In this document: positions 1 to 9,548 of the stretch, one piece after another
How positions within the stretch are numbered: position 1 is the first letter of the stretch
How the letters are laid out: every line of letters starts with the position of its first letter
Source: CAZWRN01 sp964636275
GTDB taxonomy: Bacteria > Patescibacteriota > Microgenomatia > Daviesbacterales > UBA10151
DNA: 60,494 nt
Assembly: GCA_964636275.1 (NCBI GenBank)
Contig: CAZWRN010000005.1
Span: forward strand, 1 to 60,494
Direction of reading: 5' to 3'
Notes under the pieces: generated by a model
Told to the model about the DNA's origin: nothing
The model's input: the letters and a program-made list of their open reading frames with translations, nothing else
Database searches by the model: none
Position numbers and translations under genes: made by a program

Positions 1-14
1 GTTTAGGGAGTATT

Positions 15-728
15 ATGCCTAGAAAAAATTATATTATTTGTTATCATAGCTTTTCTCGAGTGGGAAATAGTTATTCAATTGCCCCAAGTATATTTAAGCA
101 GCAAATTTTGTCTTTGTCTTCAAAATTTAACTTTGTAAGTTTGGATGAAATTTTAAAAACTAATAAAAAAAATTGTATCGCACTGACAGTCGATGATGGA
201 TATGAAGATGTTTTAGCTATAATGCCATTTATTGAAAAGTATAAAATCCCCTTAACGCTCTTTGTCTTAGGAAATCCACAACAGGCCAACCGAGTGGAGC
301 TATCTCATCCGGGCAAACTTTTAAATTTTTCGCAGTTAAAGTTGCTTCATAAGAAAGGTGTCACAATCGGATGTCATAGCATGACTCATGCCAATTTTGG
401 CTCTTTGAATAGCAAACAACTACGTGAAGAGATAGTGGATTCGAAAAAAATACTTGAAAACAAACTTGGTATCAAAATCCAATATTTTGCTTTTCCTAAA
501 GGAATATATACCAAAGAAGCATTAAAATATGTCAAACAATCAGGCTATAAAGCCGCCTTTACAGTCAATTCGGGCGCAGTAAAAGGTATCGATTTTTTAA
601 CTCCTCGCACCATTATTGATCAATTTTATTCGGTTGATGAAATTCATTCTTTATTAAACCCTATGATAATTGAAGTTAAAAACTTTTTAAGCAAAATGCA
701 ACTTTGGAGGGTGATGCCAAATATATGA
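15..728 (+). CDS. Polysaccharide deacetylase (NodB homology domain)
   Basis: Carbohydrate esterase 4 type deacetylase, expected to remove N-acetyl groups from a cell-surface or peptidoglycan sugar. The three family motifs are visible: TVDDG at residues 58-62 (metal-binding and catalytic Asp pair), HSMTH at 121-125 (metal-binding histidines), and FAFPKG near residue 158. At 237 residues it is little more than the catalytic domain, and no signal peptide is evident, so it may act on a lipid-linked precursor at the inner face of the membrane. AGGGAG lies just upstream of the ATG. Its TGA overlaps the next ATG (ATGA), which couples it to the glycosyltransferase series that follows. The substrate is unknown. 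Confidence 0.88.
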   Translation: MPRKNYIICYHSFSRVGNSYSIAPSIFKQQILSLSSKFNFVSLDEILKTNKKNCIALTVDDGYEDVLAIMPFIEKYKIPLTLFVLGNPQQANRVELSHPGKLLNFSQLKLLHKKGVTIGCHSMTHANFGSLNSKQLREEIVDSKKILENKLGIKIQYFAFPKGIYTKEALKYVKQSGYKAAFTVNSGAVKGIDFLTPRTIIDQFYSVDEIHSLLNPMIIEVKNFLSKMQLWRVMPNI

Positions 729-1723
729 AAAAACCTACTATTTCGGTTGGAATTAGTGCATACAATGAACAACTCAATATTGCCAATGTAATTACTTCTT
801 TATTATACCAAAAAGAGACTAATTTTATCTTAAAAGAGATAATAGTAATATCTGATGGAAGTACAGATAAAACAGTAGAGTTAATTGAGCAATTTGGTGA
901 TGATCGGTTACATTTGATTGCTCATTCTGATCGGGTTGGAAAAGCGAGAAGGCTCAACGAAATAATTTCACTTTTTTCGGGAGATTTTTTATTACTCACA
1001 GATGCCGATGTTTTGCCTGACGATCAGTTTGTATTTGAAAAAATAGTCGATAAGTTTCTGAAAGACAGCAAAACTGATATGGTTTTGGCAAATGTTCGGC
1101 CTCTTCCTGCGATGACTTTTTTTGAAAAAGCAATTAACAATTTCTTTTATGCTAGGGAAGACCAGAAAAGACAGTTTGATTTTTATTCAACTATTCATGG
1201 GGCCAGAGGTGCCGGACTGGCTTTAACGCGAAAAGTGGCTAAAAAGCTTATTTTCCCAGACAACCTAATTATTGACGATGCTTTTATATATTTATTTATT
1301 AAACAGTCTGGATATAAAGTAGTTGCAGCTAAAGAAGCAATTATTTGGTTTCGCTCAGTCCAAACAATTGCAGATTTTAAAAAACAGATAATGAGATACA
1401 TGAGAGGTGGCGAACAGCTTCATAACTTTTACAATGCAGAGTTGATATATACCACATCCTATATTCCAAAACATATAATGATTAGAGTCCTTGTAAGTCA
1501 GCTAAAGAGGGACACTTTGGGATATCTACTTCTAAAGGCAGTATTCACTTACTGTCGTTTTTATCTGCGATACAATAAATATCGAACTACCACCAGATGG
1601 CTTGTATCAAAATCATCTAAAAATCTGCAGGTGCAAGCAAATATACAGACTTCCATTTCCCATCCAAGGGTTGATAGACTTGGTCTGTTGAAAGGACTGC
1701 TTTTTGTATGGTTCACAAACTAA
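725..1723 (+). CDS. Glycosyltransferase family 2 (first of three tandem paralogues)
   Basis: GT-A fold glycosyltransferase that should transfer a sugar from a nucleotide-activated donor in surface glycan synthesis. From the chosen start the donor-binding segment ISAYNEQ begins at residue 10, SDGSTD is at 43-48 and the metal-binding DAD is at 93-95. A C-terminal hydrophobic patch suggests membrane association. I prefer ATG 725 to an upstream TTG at 704: the TTG sits in the GGAGG ribosome-binding site (706-710), and ATG 725 overlaps the preceding stop as ATGA. The protein is then 332 residues. It resembles the next two genes in motif order and length, which points to tandem duplication. Acceptor and donor cannot be told. 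Confidence 0.85.
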   Translation: MKKPTISVGISAYNEQLNIANVITSLLYQKETNFILKEIIVISDGSTDKTVELIEQFGDDRLHLIAHSDRVGKARRLNEIISLFSGDFLLLTDADVLPDDQFVFEKIVDKFLKDSKTDMVLANVRPLPAMTFFEKAINNFFYAREDQKRQFDFYSTIHGARGAGLALTRKVAKKLIFPDNLIIDDAFIYLFIKQSGYKVVAAKEAIIWFRSVQTIADFKKQIMRYMRGGEQLHNFYNAELIYTTSYIPKHIMIRVLVSQLKRDTLGYLLLKAVFTYCRFYLRYNKYRTTTRWLVSKSSKNLQVQANIQTSISHPRVDRLGLLKGLLFVWFTN

Positions 1724-2640
1724 AACCTCTATTAACGGTTGGTGTCCCAGCTTATAATGAGGAACGAAATATCGCAAATTTGATAGCATCAATCATCAAA
1801 CAAACTTCTATAAAGTTTGAACTAAAGCAGATATTGGTTGTCTGCGATGGTTGTACTGATAAAACTGTTCCTATAGTTAAAAAGTTGGCAAAGAAATATA
1901 AAAATATTCGTTTGATTGAAAGAAGTATCAGGTCAGGGAAAGCGGCGGCATTAAACTTGATATATGAAAAATCAAATACTGACTTTCTAATGACTATTGA
2001 TGCAGATGTGGCATTTGCAAACAAAAGTAGTATTGACTTGCTTGTTTCAACACTGATTCAAAATCCTAAATTGAATATGACTGGCCCCCGTCACATACCA
2101 GCGCATTCCAATACTTTATTTGGTAATTTTGCGAGAGTTTCTTATCAAAGTTTTGAAGATGCTTTTTTAAAAATTAACCAAGGCAATAATTTTTATGCCG
2201 TAATGACAACTGAAATGATGAGAAAAAGTTTTTATAAATCTTTTGTTTTTCCACAAGGAACTGTCTCTGACCAATGTTTTGTTTATGCGAAATCAATTGA
2301 GAAGAATAGAGAAGGCTTTAAACTTGTAAAAGAATCTAAAGTAGTGTTTGGAACTGCCAAAACTTTTCACGATTGGAGAATACTCTCTGCGCGTTCCGTT
2401 GTAGGAGATAAAGAAGATGTTTTGAAACACTTTGGTGACTGGATTTTGAAATATTATAGTATGCCCAAGAAAATATATTTTCAGTCCCTTCTAAAATGGT
2501 TATTTAAAGAACCTTTTTACCTCATAGGTGCTCTAATTATGAACATTTATATTAGGAAGTTTCCTTATAAAAAAAATATTGTTAGAAATGGAATTTGGGA
2601 GCTTGTGAGTTCCTCAAAGGATTTAATATATGTCAATTAA
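1708..2640 (+). CDS. Glycosyltransferase family 2 (second tandem paralogue)
   Basis: A second GT2 enzyme of 310 residues with the same architecture: GVPAYNEERNIANLI at the N-terminus, CDGCTD near residue 47 and the metal-binding IDADVAF near residue 95. The start codon lies 16 nt inside the previous gene, so the two are translationally coupled. The C-terminal third has a hydrophobic stretch near residues 265-285 (IGALIMNIYI) that may touch the membrane. It probably adds a different sugar to the same glycan as its neighbours; specificity cannot be read from the sequence. Confidence 0.84.
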   Translation: MVHKLKPLLTVGVPAYNEERNIANLIASIIKQTSIKFELKQILVVCDGCTDKTVPIVKKLAKKYKNIRLIERSIRSGKAAALNLIYEKSNTDFLMTIDADVAFANKSSIDLLVSTLIQNPKLNMTGPRHIPAHSNTLFGNFARVSYQSFEDAFLKINQGNNFYAVMTTEMMRKSFYKSFVFPQGTVSDQCFVYAKSIEKNREGFKLVKESKVVFGTAKTFHDWRILSARSVVGDKEDVLKHFGDWILKYYSMPKKIYFQSLLKWLFKEPFYLIGALIMNIYIRKFPYKKNIVRNGIWELVSSSKDLIYVN

Positions 2641-3556
2641 TATTAAGAAATCTACTCTAACCATAGGTATACCGGCATTTAATGAGGCAAACAATATAGG
2701 CCATTTGCTTTTAGATCTCAACAAACAAAAAGTTGCGAATGCAAGATTGAAAGAGATTATTGTAATCTCTGATGGAAGTACTGATGAGACGGTAGCTATA
2801 GCCAGACAACATAACACTCACAGGGGTGTTTCGTTGAAGGTAATTCAACATAAAGTAAGAAAAGGTCGAGCTGAAAGACAAAATGAAATTATGAAACTTG
2901 TACAAACCGATGTACTAGTATTACTTGATGCAGATGTGATGCTGAAGAAAAGTAATTTTATTGATGAGCTGATTAAACCAGTTGTTTTAAAGAAAGCTGA
3001 ATTAACATCGGCTCGAGTTCAGGAGATAGAGGAAACAAGTTTAATCGGAAAAATATTGCAAGCAAGTATGAAATTCAAAAAAAACTTGTTTGAATCCATC
3101 AATAATGGACATAATCTTTATACCTGCCATGGCAGATCACGTGCATTTGCAAAAAAATTGTATAAGCAGATTGTTTTTCGCGAAAGTGTAGGAGAAGACG
3201 CATACTCATACTTATATACAGTTTCTTGTGGACTTCGTTACCATTTTGTCAGACAAGCTGAAGTTTTTTATAAACTTCCTGTAACCTTTGCAGATCATGA
3301 GAAGCAGAGTATCCGTTTTTATAACACGCAGAAAATGTTTGAAAAAGAGTTTGGCAGAGATTTTATTTCTAAAGAAAACTACCTAAGTACAGCTTTTATT
3401 TTAAAGCATTTTTTTGCTGAAATATTTAAAAATCCATATTTACTAATGTATATACCAATGGCTGCATTTTTAAAATTTAAATCACTTTTTAGTGCTAACT
3501 TTGCGAATGACTGGATAGTTTCACAGACATCGAAAAATTTTAGGAGGACTATTTAA
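2630..3556 (+). CDS. Glycosyltransferase family 2 (third tandem paralogue)
   Basis: Third GT2 paralogue, 308 residues, with GIPAFNEANNIGHLL at the N-terminus, SDGSTDET near residue 47 and LLDADVML near residue 97. It overlaps the previous gene by 11 nt. Conservation among the three copies is strongest in the donor-binding half and weaker in the C-terminal half, as expected when acceptor specificity has diverged. The role in surface polysaccharide or glycoprotein assembly is inferred from the operon. Confidence 0.84.
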   Translation: MSINIKKSTLTIGIPAFNEANNIGHLLLDLNKQKVANARLKEIIVISDGSTDETVAIARQHNTHRGVSLKVIQHKVRKGRAERQNEIMKLVQTDVLVLLDADVMLKKSNFIDELIKPVVLKKAELTSARVQEIEETSLIGKILQASMKFKKNLFESINNGHNLYTCHGRSRAFAKKLYKQIVFRESVGEDAYSYLYTVSCGLRYHFVRQAEVFYKLPVTFADHEKQSIRFYNTQKMFEKEFGRDFISKENYLSTAFILKHFFAEIFKNPYLLMYIPMAAFLKFKSLFSANFANDWIVSQTSKNFRRTI

Positions 3557-4699
3557 ATGGTCAAAAACAAAAATGAATTAACAATATGTTTTTTTGGGAC
3601 ATATGACAACACATATACTTCGAACAAGATGGTACTACAGGGTCTTAAAGATAATGGGGTAAAAGTCGTTGAAGTTAATTCTCATACCAAAGTAACAAGA
3701 CTTGATAAAAAAGCTGAGATGAATTGGTTAAATTTGCTTGCCAGAGTGTTTAGTAAAGTTAAAATTATTCAAGAGATAATTAAATATTGGTCTGCTATCA
3801 AACAATCGGATGCCATATATGTAGGGTATCCGGGTCATGTTGATGTATTCCCAGCATTTGTAATAGCAAAAATATTAAGCAAGAAATTAATATTTAATCC
3901 GTTACTTATTATATATATTGGTTTTGCTGAAGAGCAGGGGATTTTAAATAAACAATCACTGATGGGTTGGGTTATTAAGCAATCTGAAAGCTTGGTTTAC
4001 AAAATGTGTGATTTAGTTTTTGCGGATACTCCTTTTCAGGAGCAATTTTTACGTAAAGATTTTGGTGTGCCATCTCATAAACTCAAAGTATTACCAATTG
4101 GAGCTGATGATAGGTTTTATTCCTATACACCATATACCAATAAATCTAAAAAAATTAATTGTTGCTACTATGGTTTATATAGTCCAGTTCATGGAGTTGA
4201 ACATATTATCGAAGCCGCGAAAATACTAAAGAGTAATAAGAATATCACTTTTAGCATGATTGGGAATGGTAATACTTTTGAAGTAAATTACCAAAAAGCC
4301 AAAAGATTGGGTTTATCGAATATAACTTTTTATCATGATACACCTGAATCAGAGCACCCTAAAATAATGGCTAAATCAGATTTATTTTTTGGTTTTTTAG
4401 CCAATACCCCCACCGTTGACCGAGTAATTCCAAATAAAGTTTATCAGGGAATGGCACAAGGAAAATTGGTTGTTACAGCAGATGCTCCTGTGACAAGAAG
4501 TGTGTTTAAAAATGATGAAAATATGGTATTAGTGAAGCCAGCCGATCCTAATGCTTTAGCTCAAGCCATAGCTGATCTATCCGAGAATCCTCAAAAAAGG
4601 GTTAAAATGATAAATCAATCATATCAGTTATTTAAAAGTAAATTTACACCAAAAGCTGTGGGCAAACAAATAAAAGAGGATGTTTTGGAGATATTATAA
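3557..4699 (+). CDS. Glycosyltransferase family 4 (GT-B fold)
   Basis: A 380-residue GT-B type glycosyltransferase. The N-terminal domain begins with a beta strand and turn (ICFFGTYDN). The C-terminal donor domain carries CYYGLYSPVHGVEHII, then SDLFFGF, IPNKVYQGMAQGKLVV and TADAP, which match the usual GT4 nucleotide-sugar site, although the first Glu of the common EX7E motif is not obvious. Its ATG directly follows the previous TAA. It is the only GT-B enzyme in the operon and could make an early membrane-linked or branching transfer. Confidence 0.82.
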   Translation: MVKNKNELTICFFGTYDNTYTSNKMVLQGLKDNGVKVVEVNSHTKVTRLDKKAEMNWLNLLARVFSKVKIIQEIIKYWSAIKQSDAIYVGYPGHVDVFPAFVIAKILSKKLIFNPLLIIYIGFAEEQGILNKQSLMGWVIKQSESLVYKMCDLVFADTPFQEQFLRKDFGVPSHKLKVLPIGADDRFYSYTPYTNKSKKINCCYYGLYSPVHGVEHIIEAAKILKSNKNITFSMIGNGNTFEVNYQKAKRLGLSNITFYHDTPESEHPKIMAKSDLFFGFLANTPTVDRVIPNKVYQGMAQGKLVVTADAPVTRSVFKNDENMVLVKPADPNALAQAIADLSENPQKRVKMINQSYQLFKSKFTPKAVGKQIKEDVLEIL

Positions 4700-4707
4700 A
4701 AAGAATT

Positions 4708-6444
4708 ATGAATTTTTTATCATACATACATAAATACTTTCCCTTGAATTGGTTGAAGAGTTCTTTTGGCATGGGTTTATTTGTCCTTTTTATTGTTGTG
4801 TTGTTGATGGGGGTTTTTAAAGGGCAACCAGGCGATCCTTTGGCTTTTCAATACAGCTATCAAACTAGTGTTGGTTCTCCATTCGAAGGAACCAATAGCA
4901 CGTCAAGATATGCTTTAACCCAAGCAATAGTAGACAATGGCAGGTTTTATTTTGATGAAACACAGGCTAGATTTTCTAGTCCGGATACATCTTTTTATAA
5001 CGGAAAATATTTTTCTTTATTTACACCAGGTGTTTCCTTTTTGGCTGCTCCTTTGTATTTTGTAGGTAAATTTTTTGGATTACCTCAATTTTATACATTC
5101 CTAACAAATATTGTTTTTGCCGTGATAAACGTATATTTAGTTTATCGGGTAACTAGAAAACTTGGTGTAAATACTTATCTGGCTTTACTATCTGGCGTGG
5201 TTTTTTTATTTGGATCAAATGCATTGGCTTACTCTTTAACATTGACTCAACATCATATTGCAGCAGCTCTTGTTTTAACAGCCATTTTATTAGCACTTGA
5301 AAGGGTAAGTACTCTGAATAATTTCTTATTTGGAGCATTGTATGGGTTTGGATTATTGGTTGATATCCCTGTTGGGTTTTTGATGATGCCATTAGGATTT
5401 TATTTTGTATACAAAAATTTTGAAAAAATAGAGACGGCACAAAATGTATTGATTAAAGTACGTTATGCGATGATAGCACTTTTGATAGGGGCTATTCCTT
5501 TGTTAGCTATCTTTGGATGGTACAATCACCAACTAACTGGGAGTTATACCAAGCTTGCTCAGTTGATTGGCCGAGTTGATGTACCAGATAATAATCCTGA
5601 TGTTCAAAACCAACTAAGAGAGGAGATTCCCGTACCTGGCCCTAAAGAATTTAAAATATTCGAAACACCTTTTAATACTAGAAACTCATTAGATGGTTTT
5701 TATGTGTTGCTGATAAGTGATGAAAGAGGTTGGTATTATTTTAGTCCTGTTTTAATTCTTGCGACGATAGGAATCTATCTTAGTATTAAAAGGCCGGTTA
5801 CCAGGAGATTGGGTTTGTTATTAGGTACTGTCGGAGTTGGTAATCTGCTTTTATATTCAATGTTTGGAGATCCATATGGCGGATGGTCTTTTGGTCCTCG
5901 ATATTTAATTCCGGCGACGGCTGTGATCGCTCCTGGAATTGGGGTATTTCTTCAAAGATGGGGTAAAAATAGTGTGGCACTTCTGGTGTTTTATGGGTTA
6001 GTAGTATACAGCGTTTGGTTGGCTACCATAGGAGCTATGACTACCAATTCAATACCTCCAAAACAGGAAGCGATGTATCTTTCAACACCGATTCCGTACA
6101 CATACCAGTATAATTTGGATTTTATACAAAGTAATTTTTCAAGTTCATTGATTTTTAATATGTTTTTGAAAAATCAGATTACTGTTGACTCATATGTAAA
6201 AATTTATATCGGATTAGTTATGGTATTAATAACAATTCTGTATGGAGCTCACCTTTATTCTGACTCAAAAAGAAAAATTAAAATAAATTTCAAGGAATGG
6301 AATATTAAATTTCCACGAATTAAATTGCCTGTTTTCATAAAGAAAAGTTCAAACCAGACTACAGATCAATCAGCTGTGACCCCTTTGCCAGTACAACCAT
6401 CAGTTAGAACAATTATAAAAAGGACAAGGAGAAATAAAAAATGA
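4708..6444 (+). CDS. Polytopic membrane protein, GT-C glycosyltransferase-like
   Basis: A 578-residue membrane protein with about ten hydrophobic helices starting near residue 20. The long first external loop holds STSRYALTQAIVDNGRFYFD and then NGKYFSLFTPGVSFLAAPLY, a layout typical of GT39/ArnT-like GT-C enzymes that use polyprenyl-phosphate sugars on the outer face. The C-terminus is a basic cytoplasmic tail (KRTRRNKK). It is coupled to the next GT-C-like gene by an ATGA overlap. The family call rests on topology and the loop pattern, not a clear catalytic motif, and the acceptor is unknown. Confidence 0.62.
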   Translation: MNFLSYIHKYFPLNWLKSSFGMGLFVLFIVVLLMGVFKGQPGDPLAFQYSYQTSVGSPFEGTNSTSRYALTQAIVDNGRFYFDETQARFSSPDTSFYNGKYFSLFTPGVSFLAAPLYFVGKFFGLPQFYTFLTNIVFAVINVYLVYRVTRKLGVNTYLALLSGVVFLFGSNALAYSLTLTQHHIAAALVLTAILLALERVSTLNNFLFGALYGFGLLVDIPVGFLMMPLGFYFVYKNFEKIETAQNVLIKVRYAMIALLIGAIPLLAIFGWYNHQLTGSYTKLAQLIGRVDVPDNNPDVQNQLREEIPVPGPKEFKIFETPFNTRNSLDGFYVLLISDERGWYYFSPVLILATIGIYLSIKRPVTRRLGLLLGTVGVGNLLLYSMFGDPYGGWSFGPRYLIPATAVIAPGIGVFLQRWGKNSVALLVFYGLVVYSVWLATIGAMTTNSIPPKQEAMYLSTPIPYTYQYNLDFIQSNFSSSLIFNMFLKNQITVDSYVKIYIGLVMVLITILYGAHLYSDSKRKIKINFKEWNIKFPRIKLPVFIKKSSNQTTDQSAVTPLPVQPSVRTIIKRTRRNKK

Positions 6445-8150
6445 ATAATATGGGAATGACTCTAAGGTTCAATAAAAATATAGGATCGCAGCTATATCAA
6501 TATTTTAATAAAAATCTTTTTCTTTTACTAACTATTTTTTTGATAGGTTTTTCTATTGTTCATTTTCTTTTCTTTTATTGGAATGGCTTGGGTTTGGCCT
6601 ACAATGATGCCCGATCTCATTTGGATATCGCCCGCCGAGTAGTTGAAGGATTGAAACCCGGTTTAGCACAGATCGGTTCAGTTTGGCTGCCTTTGCCCCA
6701 TTTACTTATGGTGCCATTTGTCTGGCATGATTTTTTCTGGCACACAGGTTTAGCAGGAGCTATCACTTCAATGATCGCATATGTGATAACAGGAATACTC
6801 ATGTATAAGTTTATGTTAGAGTTAAAAGTTGGTTTATTAGGGCGATTAATCGGGGTGGTAGTTTTTGCAACCAATATTAATGTTTTGTATCTGCAATCAA
6901 CAGCTATGACGGAACTGTTATTAATTGCAACAACATTGGCTGCTGTGTATTACCTTTTGCTCTGGAGTAAGAAAGAAGAAGCGATCAATTTAATTAAAGC
7001 AGCATTTTGGACAATGATGGCGACACTGGCACGATATGATGGTTGGTTTTTACTTGCCACTATGACTGGATTGATCGGGTTGCATTTTTTGGCTAAAAGA
7101 TTGGGTGATGAAAAGTTGGAGACAAAAAACCGTGTTGTCAATTTTCTACCAATCAAATTTATTGTTTTATTTTTTAAATCATTTTTCAAGGAATACAGTA
7201 AAATTGAAGGCACCTTGGTGCTATTTTTAACCATGGGATCTTTGGGCGTAGCCTTATGGTTTTTATGGAATTTATTGATCTTTGGTGATCCGCTCTTTTT
7301 TGCATTTGGTCCTTATTCTGCCCACTCACAACAACTTCAGCTGGAAAGTGCCGGGGACCTGATCACTAAATACAATTTAATTCAGTCGATTGAAACATAC
7401 AGTTATGCGATGTTTTTTAATATAAATGCTTTCACGGGGTTTGTAGGTCTATTCGCTGGTTTATTTATGCTCTTTGATAGAAGTATAAAATTATCGATGA
7501 GACTTGTGAGTTTAGCCTTGTTATCACCGTTACTTTTTAATATTATCGCGCTTTTCTTTGGGCATTCAGTTTTGTTTGTTCAAGGCATCAATGGTAATAC
7601 TTGGTTTAATGTTCGTTACGGTATTATGATGATTGCTTCGATTGGTATATATCTGGGTGTTTTGATCGATCGGGTTAAACCAATACGAGCTCCTTTAATC
7701 GGATTACTAATTTTTGTCATAGTGTTTAATTTCTTAAACTTTGACGCTGTAACTATCGATGATGCACGGGTTGGATCAAGTCAAAAAAATGTTTCAGAAG
7801 TGTCTGGCTATTTGAAAACTCATGCGAAAGATCAAGAAGGTTTTATTCTGATTTCTGCTGCATCACATGACGCGATTATATTTTCATCAACTTTGCCAAT
7901 GAAACGATTTATCCATGAGGGTACTGGGGATTATTGGAAATCAGCAACGTCATCTCCAGATCGTTGGGCCAGATGGATAGTCATGCGGACATATGATGAT
8001 AATGACAGTACCTGGAGATTGGTTAAAGCAAGTGATGGTTTGGCGAAATATACTTTAGTTGCGAAATATCCGTTTGCCGATGTCTATCAGCTCAACGATC
8101 AATACATACATGAACTCAATACTAAGCCGATTTTGCCAAAACAAAAATAA
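6441..8150 (+). CDS. Polytopic membrane protein, GT-C (PMT/ArnT-like) glycosyltransferase
   Basis: A 569-residue integral membrane protein. After the first helix comes NDARSHLDIARRVVEG with an acidic site, then WLPLPHLLMVPFVWH, the typical first loop of GT-C mannosyltransferase-like enzymes. About ten further hydrophobic helices follow, and a soluble C-terminal region of about 110 residues containing LISAASHDAIIF probably lies outside the membrane. It ends the glycan operon. It likely transfers a lipid-linked sugar to a protein or glycan on the outer face; donor and acceptor are not known. Confidence 0.65.
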   Translation: MNNMGMTLRFNKNIGSQLYQYFNKNLFLLLTIFLIGFSIVHFLFFYWNGLGLAYNDARSHLDIARRVVEGLKPGLAQIGSVWLPLPHLLMVPFVWHDFFWHTGLAGAITSMIAYVITGILMYKFMLELKVGLLGRLIGVVVFATNINVLYLQSTAMTELLLIATTLAAVYYLLLWSKKEEAINLIKAAFWTMMATLARYDGWFLLATMTGLIGLHFLAKRLGDEKLETKNRVVNFLPIKFIVLFFKSFFKEYSKIEGTLVLFLTMGSLGVALWFLWNLLIFGDPLFFAFGPYSAHSQQLQLESAGDLITKYNLIQSIETYSYAMFFNINAFTGFVGLFAGLFMLFDRSIKLSMRLVSLALLSPLLFNIIALFFGHSVLFVQGINGNTWFNVRYGIMMIASIGIYLGVLIDRVKPIRAPLIGLLIFVIVFNFLNFDAVTIDDARVGSSQKNVSEVSGYLKTHAKDQEGFILISAASHDAIIFSSTLPMKRFIHEGTGDYWKSATSSPDRWARWIVMRTYDDNDSTWRLVKASDGLAKYTLVAKYPFADVYQLNDQYIHELNTKPILPKQK

Positions 8151-8162
8151 ATATATTGTAGG

Positions 8163-8191
8163 TTGATATATTACACACTATAAGTTAAAAT
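8163..8191 (+). promoter_or_regulatory. Promoter of the SAF-domain oxidoreductase, predicted leaderless
   Basis: TTGATA at 8163-8168, a 17-nt spacer and TAAAAT at 8186-8191. The -10 box ends 7 nt before ATG 8199 and there is no Shine-Dalgarno sequence, so the transcript would begin at or next to the start codon. Confidence 0.6.
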
Positions 8192-8198
8192 TCGCATT

Positions 8199-9494
8199 AT
8201 GGATCAAGTTATTCAACAAGCTATTTCAAAACGCCAAAAGCCAGTAGATGTAATTGTGGTGGGTTTGGGTTTTATGGGTTTAGGATTTATTTCAGGAGTA
8301 GGTCACATTGAGGGTATGAGAATTGTCATGATAATTTCTCGACGTCCGGATGAAGCTGTCAAACAACTCAAAAAGAAGGGTCTGAAGAGTAAAGTAATAA
8401 AGTCGGTTCAGGAAGTATCAAAGAATATCCAGAAAAATATTATCTCCATTTCAGATAATTTAGAATTTATTCATGAAGCGCCAGCTGATGCGGTCTTGGA
8501 AGTGACAGGTACGGTCTCGTACGGAGTTGAAGCTTCATTAGCGGCGTTAAAAGGGAAAAAACATCTGATAACTATGAATCCAGAGCTTCAGGCGACTGTT
8601 GGTACTGAACTTAAAAAATTGGCCGATGAAGTTGGGGTTGTTATATCTGATGTTGCTGGAGATCAACCTGGTAGCCTGTCAAATTTGATTGCTCGGGCTA
8701 AACTGATGGGTTTTAATATTTTAATCGCAGGTAATATGAAGCGTTTTCTAAATCGTTATGCAACTCAAGAGGAGATGGCTGCCTGGGCAAAAGACAAAGG
8801 CTTGGCAGTGAGACAAACAACTTCATTTACAGATGGTACAAAACAGTCAATTGAAATGAATCTAGTAGCAAATTATTTTGGTTTAAATATTTTAAAAACT
8901 GGTATGGAGGGACCTCAGGTGGAGGAGGTTCATGGTTCAATTATAGCCTTTGATCTGGAAAAAATTCCTGCAGGAGGAGTTGTTGATTACGTAATAGGAA
9001 GAACACTTTTCCCCGGGGTTTTTTTGATTGCAACGCACCCTGATCCCAATCAAAAACAATATTTAAGATATCTTGGATTGGGTGAGGGTCCGTATTATGT
9101 GTTGTTTGAGCCATATCATCTGTGTCACCTGGAAGTTCCAAGTACTATATTTAAAGCAGTGTTGTTTAATACCGAAACTATAAATAATGGCCTTAATCCA
9201 GTAGTAAGAACGGCTAGTTTTGCAAAAAGAAATTTAAAAAAAGGTGAGACATTGGATGGTATCGGAGGAAATTGTGTTTATGGCAACATTGAAAAATATG
9301 AAAAAGCGAGTGATTTGTTACCAGTTGGTTTGTCAGAGGGAGCTATACTGAAGAAAAGTATTAAAAAAGATCAGCCGATAAAAATTTCCGATGTGATCTT
9401 ACCAGAAAATGCGGCAACCCGACTTTTGGGGTTAGTAAAAGATAAGAAAAAAGTTGTTTCTGATATTCATGACTACCTTTTTTTAACTAAATAA
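8199..9494 (+). CDS. Predicted NAD(P)-dependent oxidoreductase with C-terminal SAF domain (COG4091-like)
   Basis: A 431-residue protein with an N-terminal Rossmann fold (VIVVGLGFMGLGFISGV, residues about 19-35) like that of homoserine dehydrogenases, then SDVAGDQPGSLSNLI, and a C-terminal SAF domain from about residue 345 (ARNLKKGE-like lead-in, VGLSEGAILKKSIKKDQPI). This is the layout of the predicted homoserine dehydrogenase-like SAF proteins. Those enzymes act on sugar-acid-like substrates in some organisms, so true homoserine dehydrogenase activity should not be assumed. It follows the glycan operon but has its own promoter, and might make or recycle a branched or modified sugar. Confidence 0.7.
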   Translation: MDQVIQQAISKRQKPVDVIVVGLGFMGLGFISGVGHIEGMRIVMIISRRPDEAVKQLKKKGLKSKVIKSVQEVSKNIQKNIISISDNLEFIHEAPADAVLEVTGTVSYGVEASLAALKGKKHLITMNPELQATVGTELKKLADEVGVVISDVAGDQPGSLSNLIARAKLMGFNILIAGNMKRFLNRYATQEEMAAWAKDKGLAVRQTTSFTDGTKQSIEMNLVANYFGLNILKTGMEGPQVEEVHGSIIAFDLEKIPAGGVVDYVIGRTLFPGVFLIATHPDPNQKQYLRYLGLGEGPYYVLFEPYHLCHLEVPSTIFKAVLFNTETINNGLNPVVRTASFAKRNLKKGETLDGIGGNCVYGNIEKYEKASDLLPVGLSEGAILKKSIKKDQPIKISDVILPENAATRLLGLVKDKKKVVSDIHDYLFLTK

Positions 9495-9548
9495 TTTAAC
9501 CAAATTTAGTGTAGATTGTTTTTCAATTTAAATAGGAGAAATAGTACA

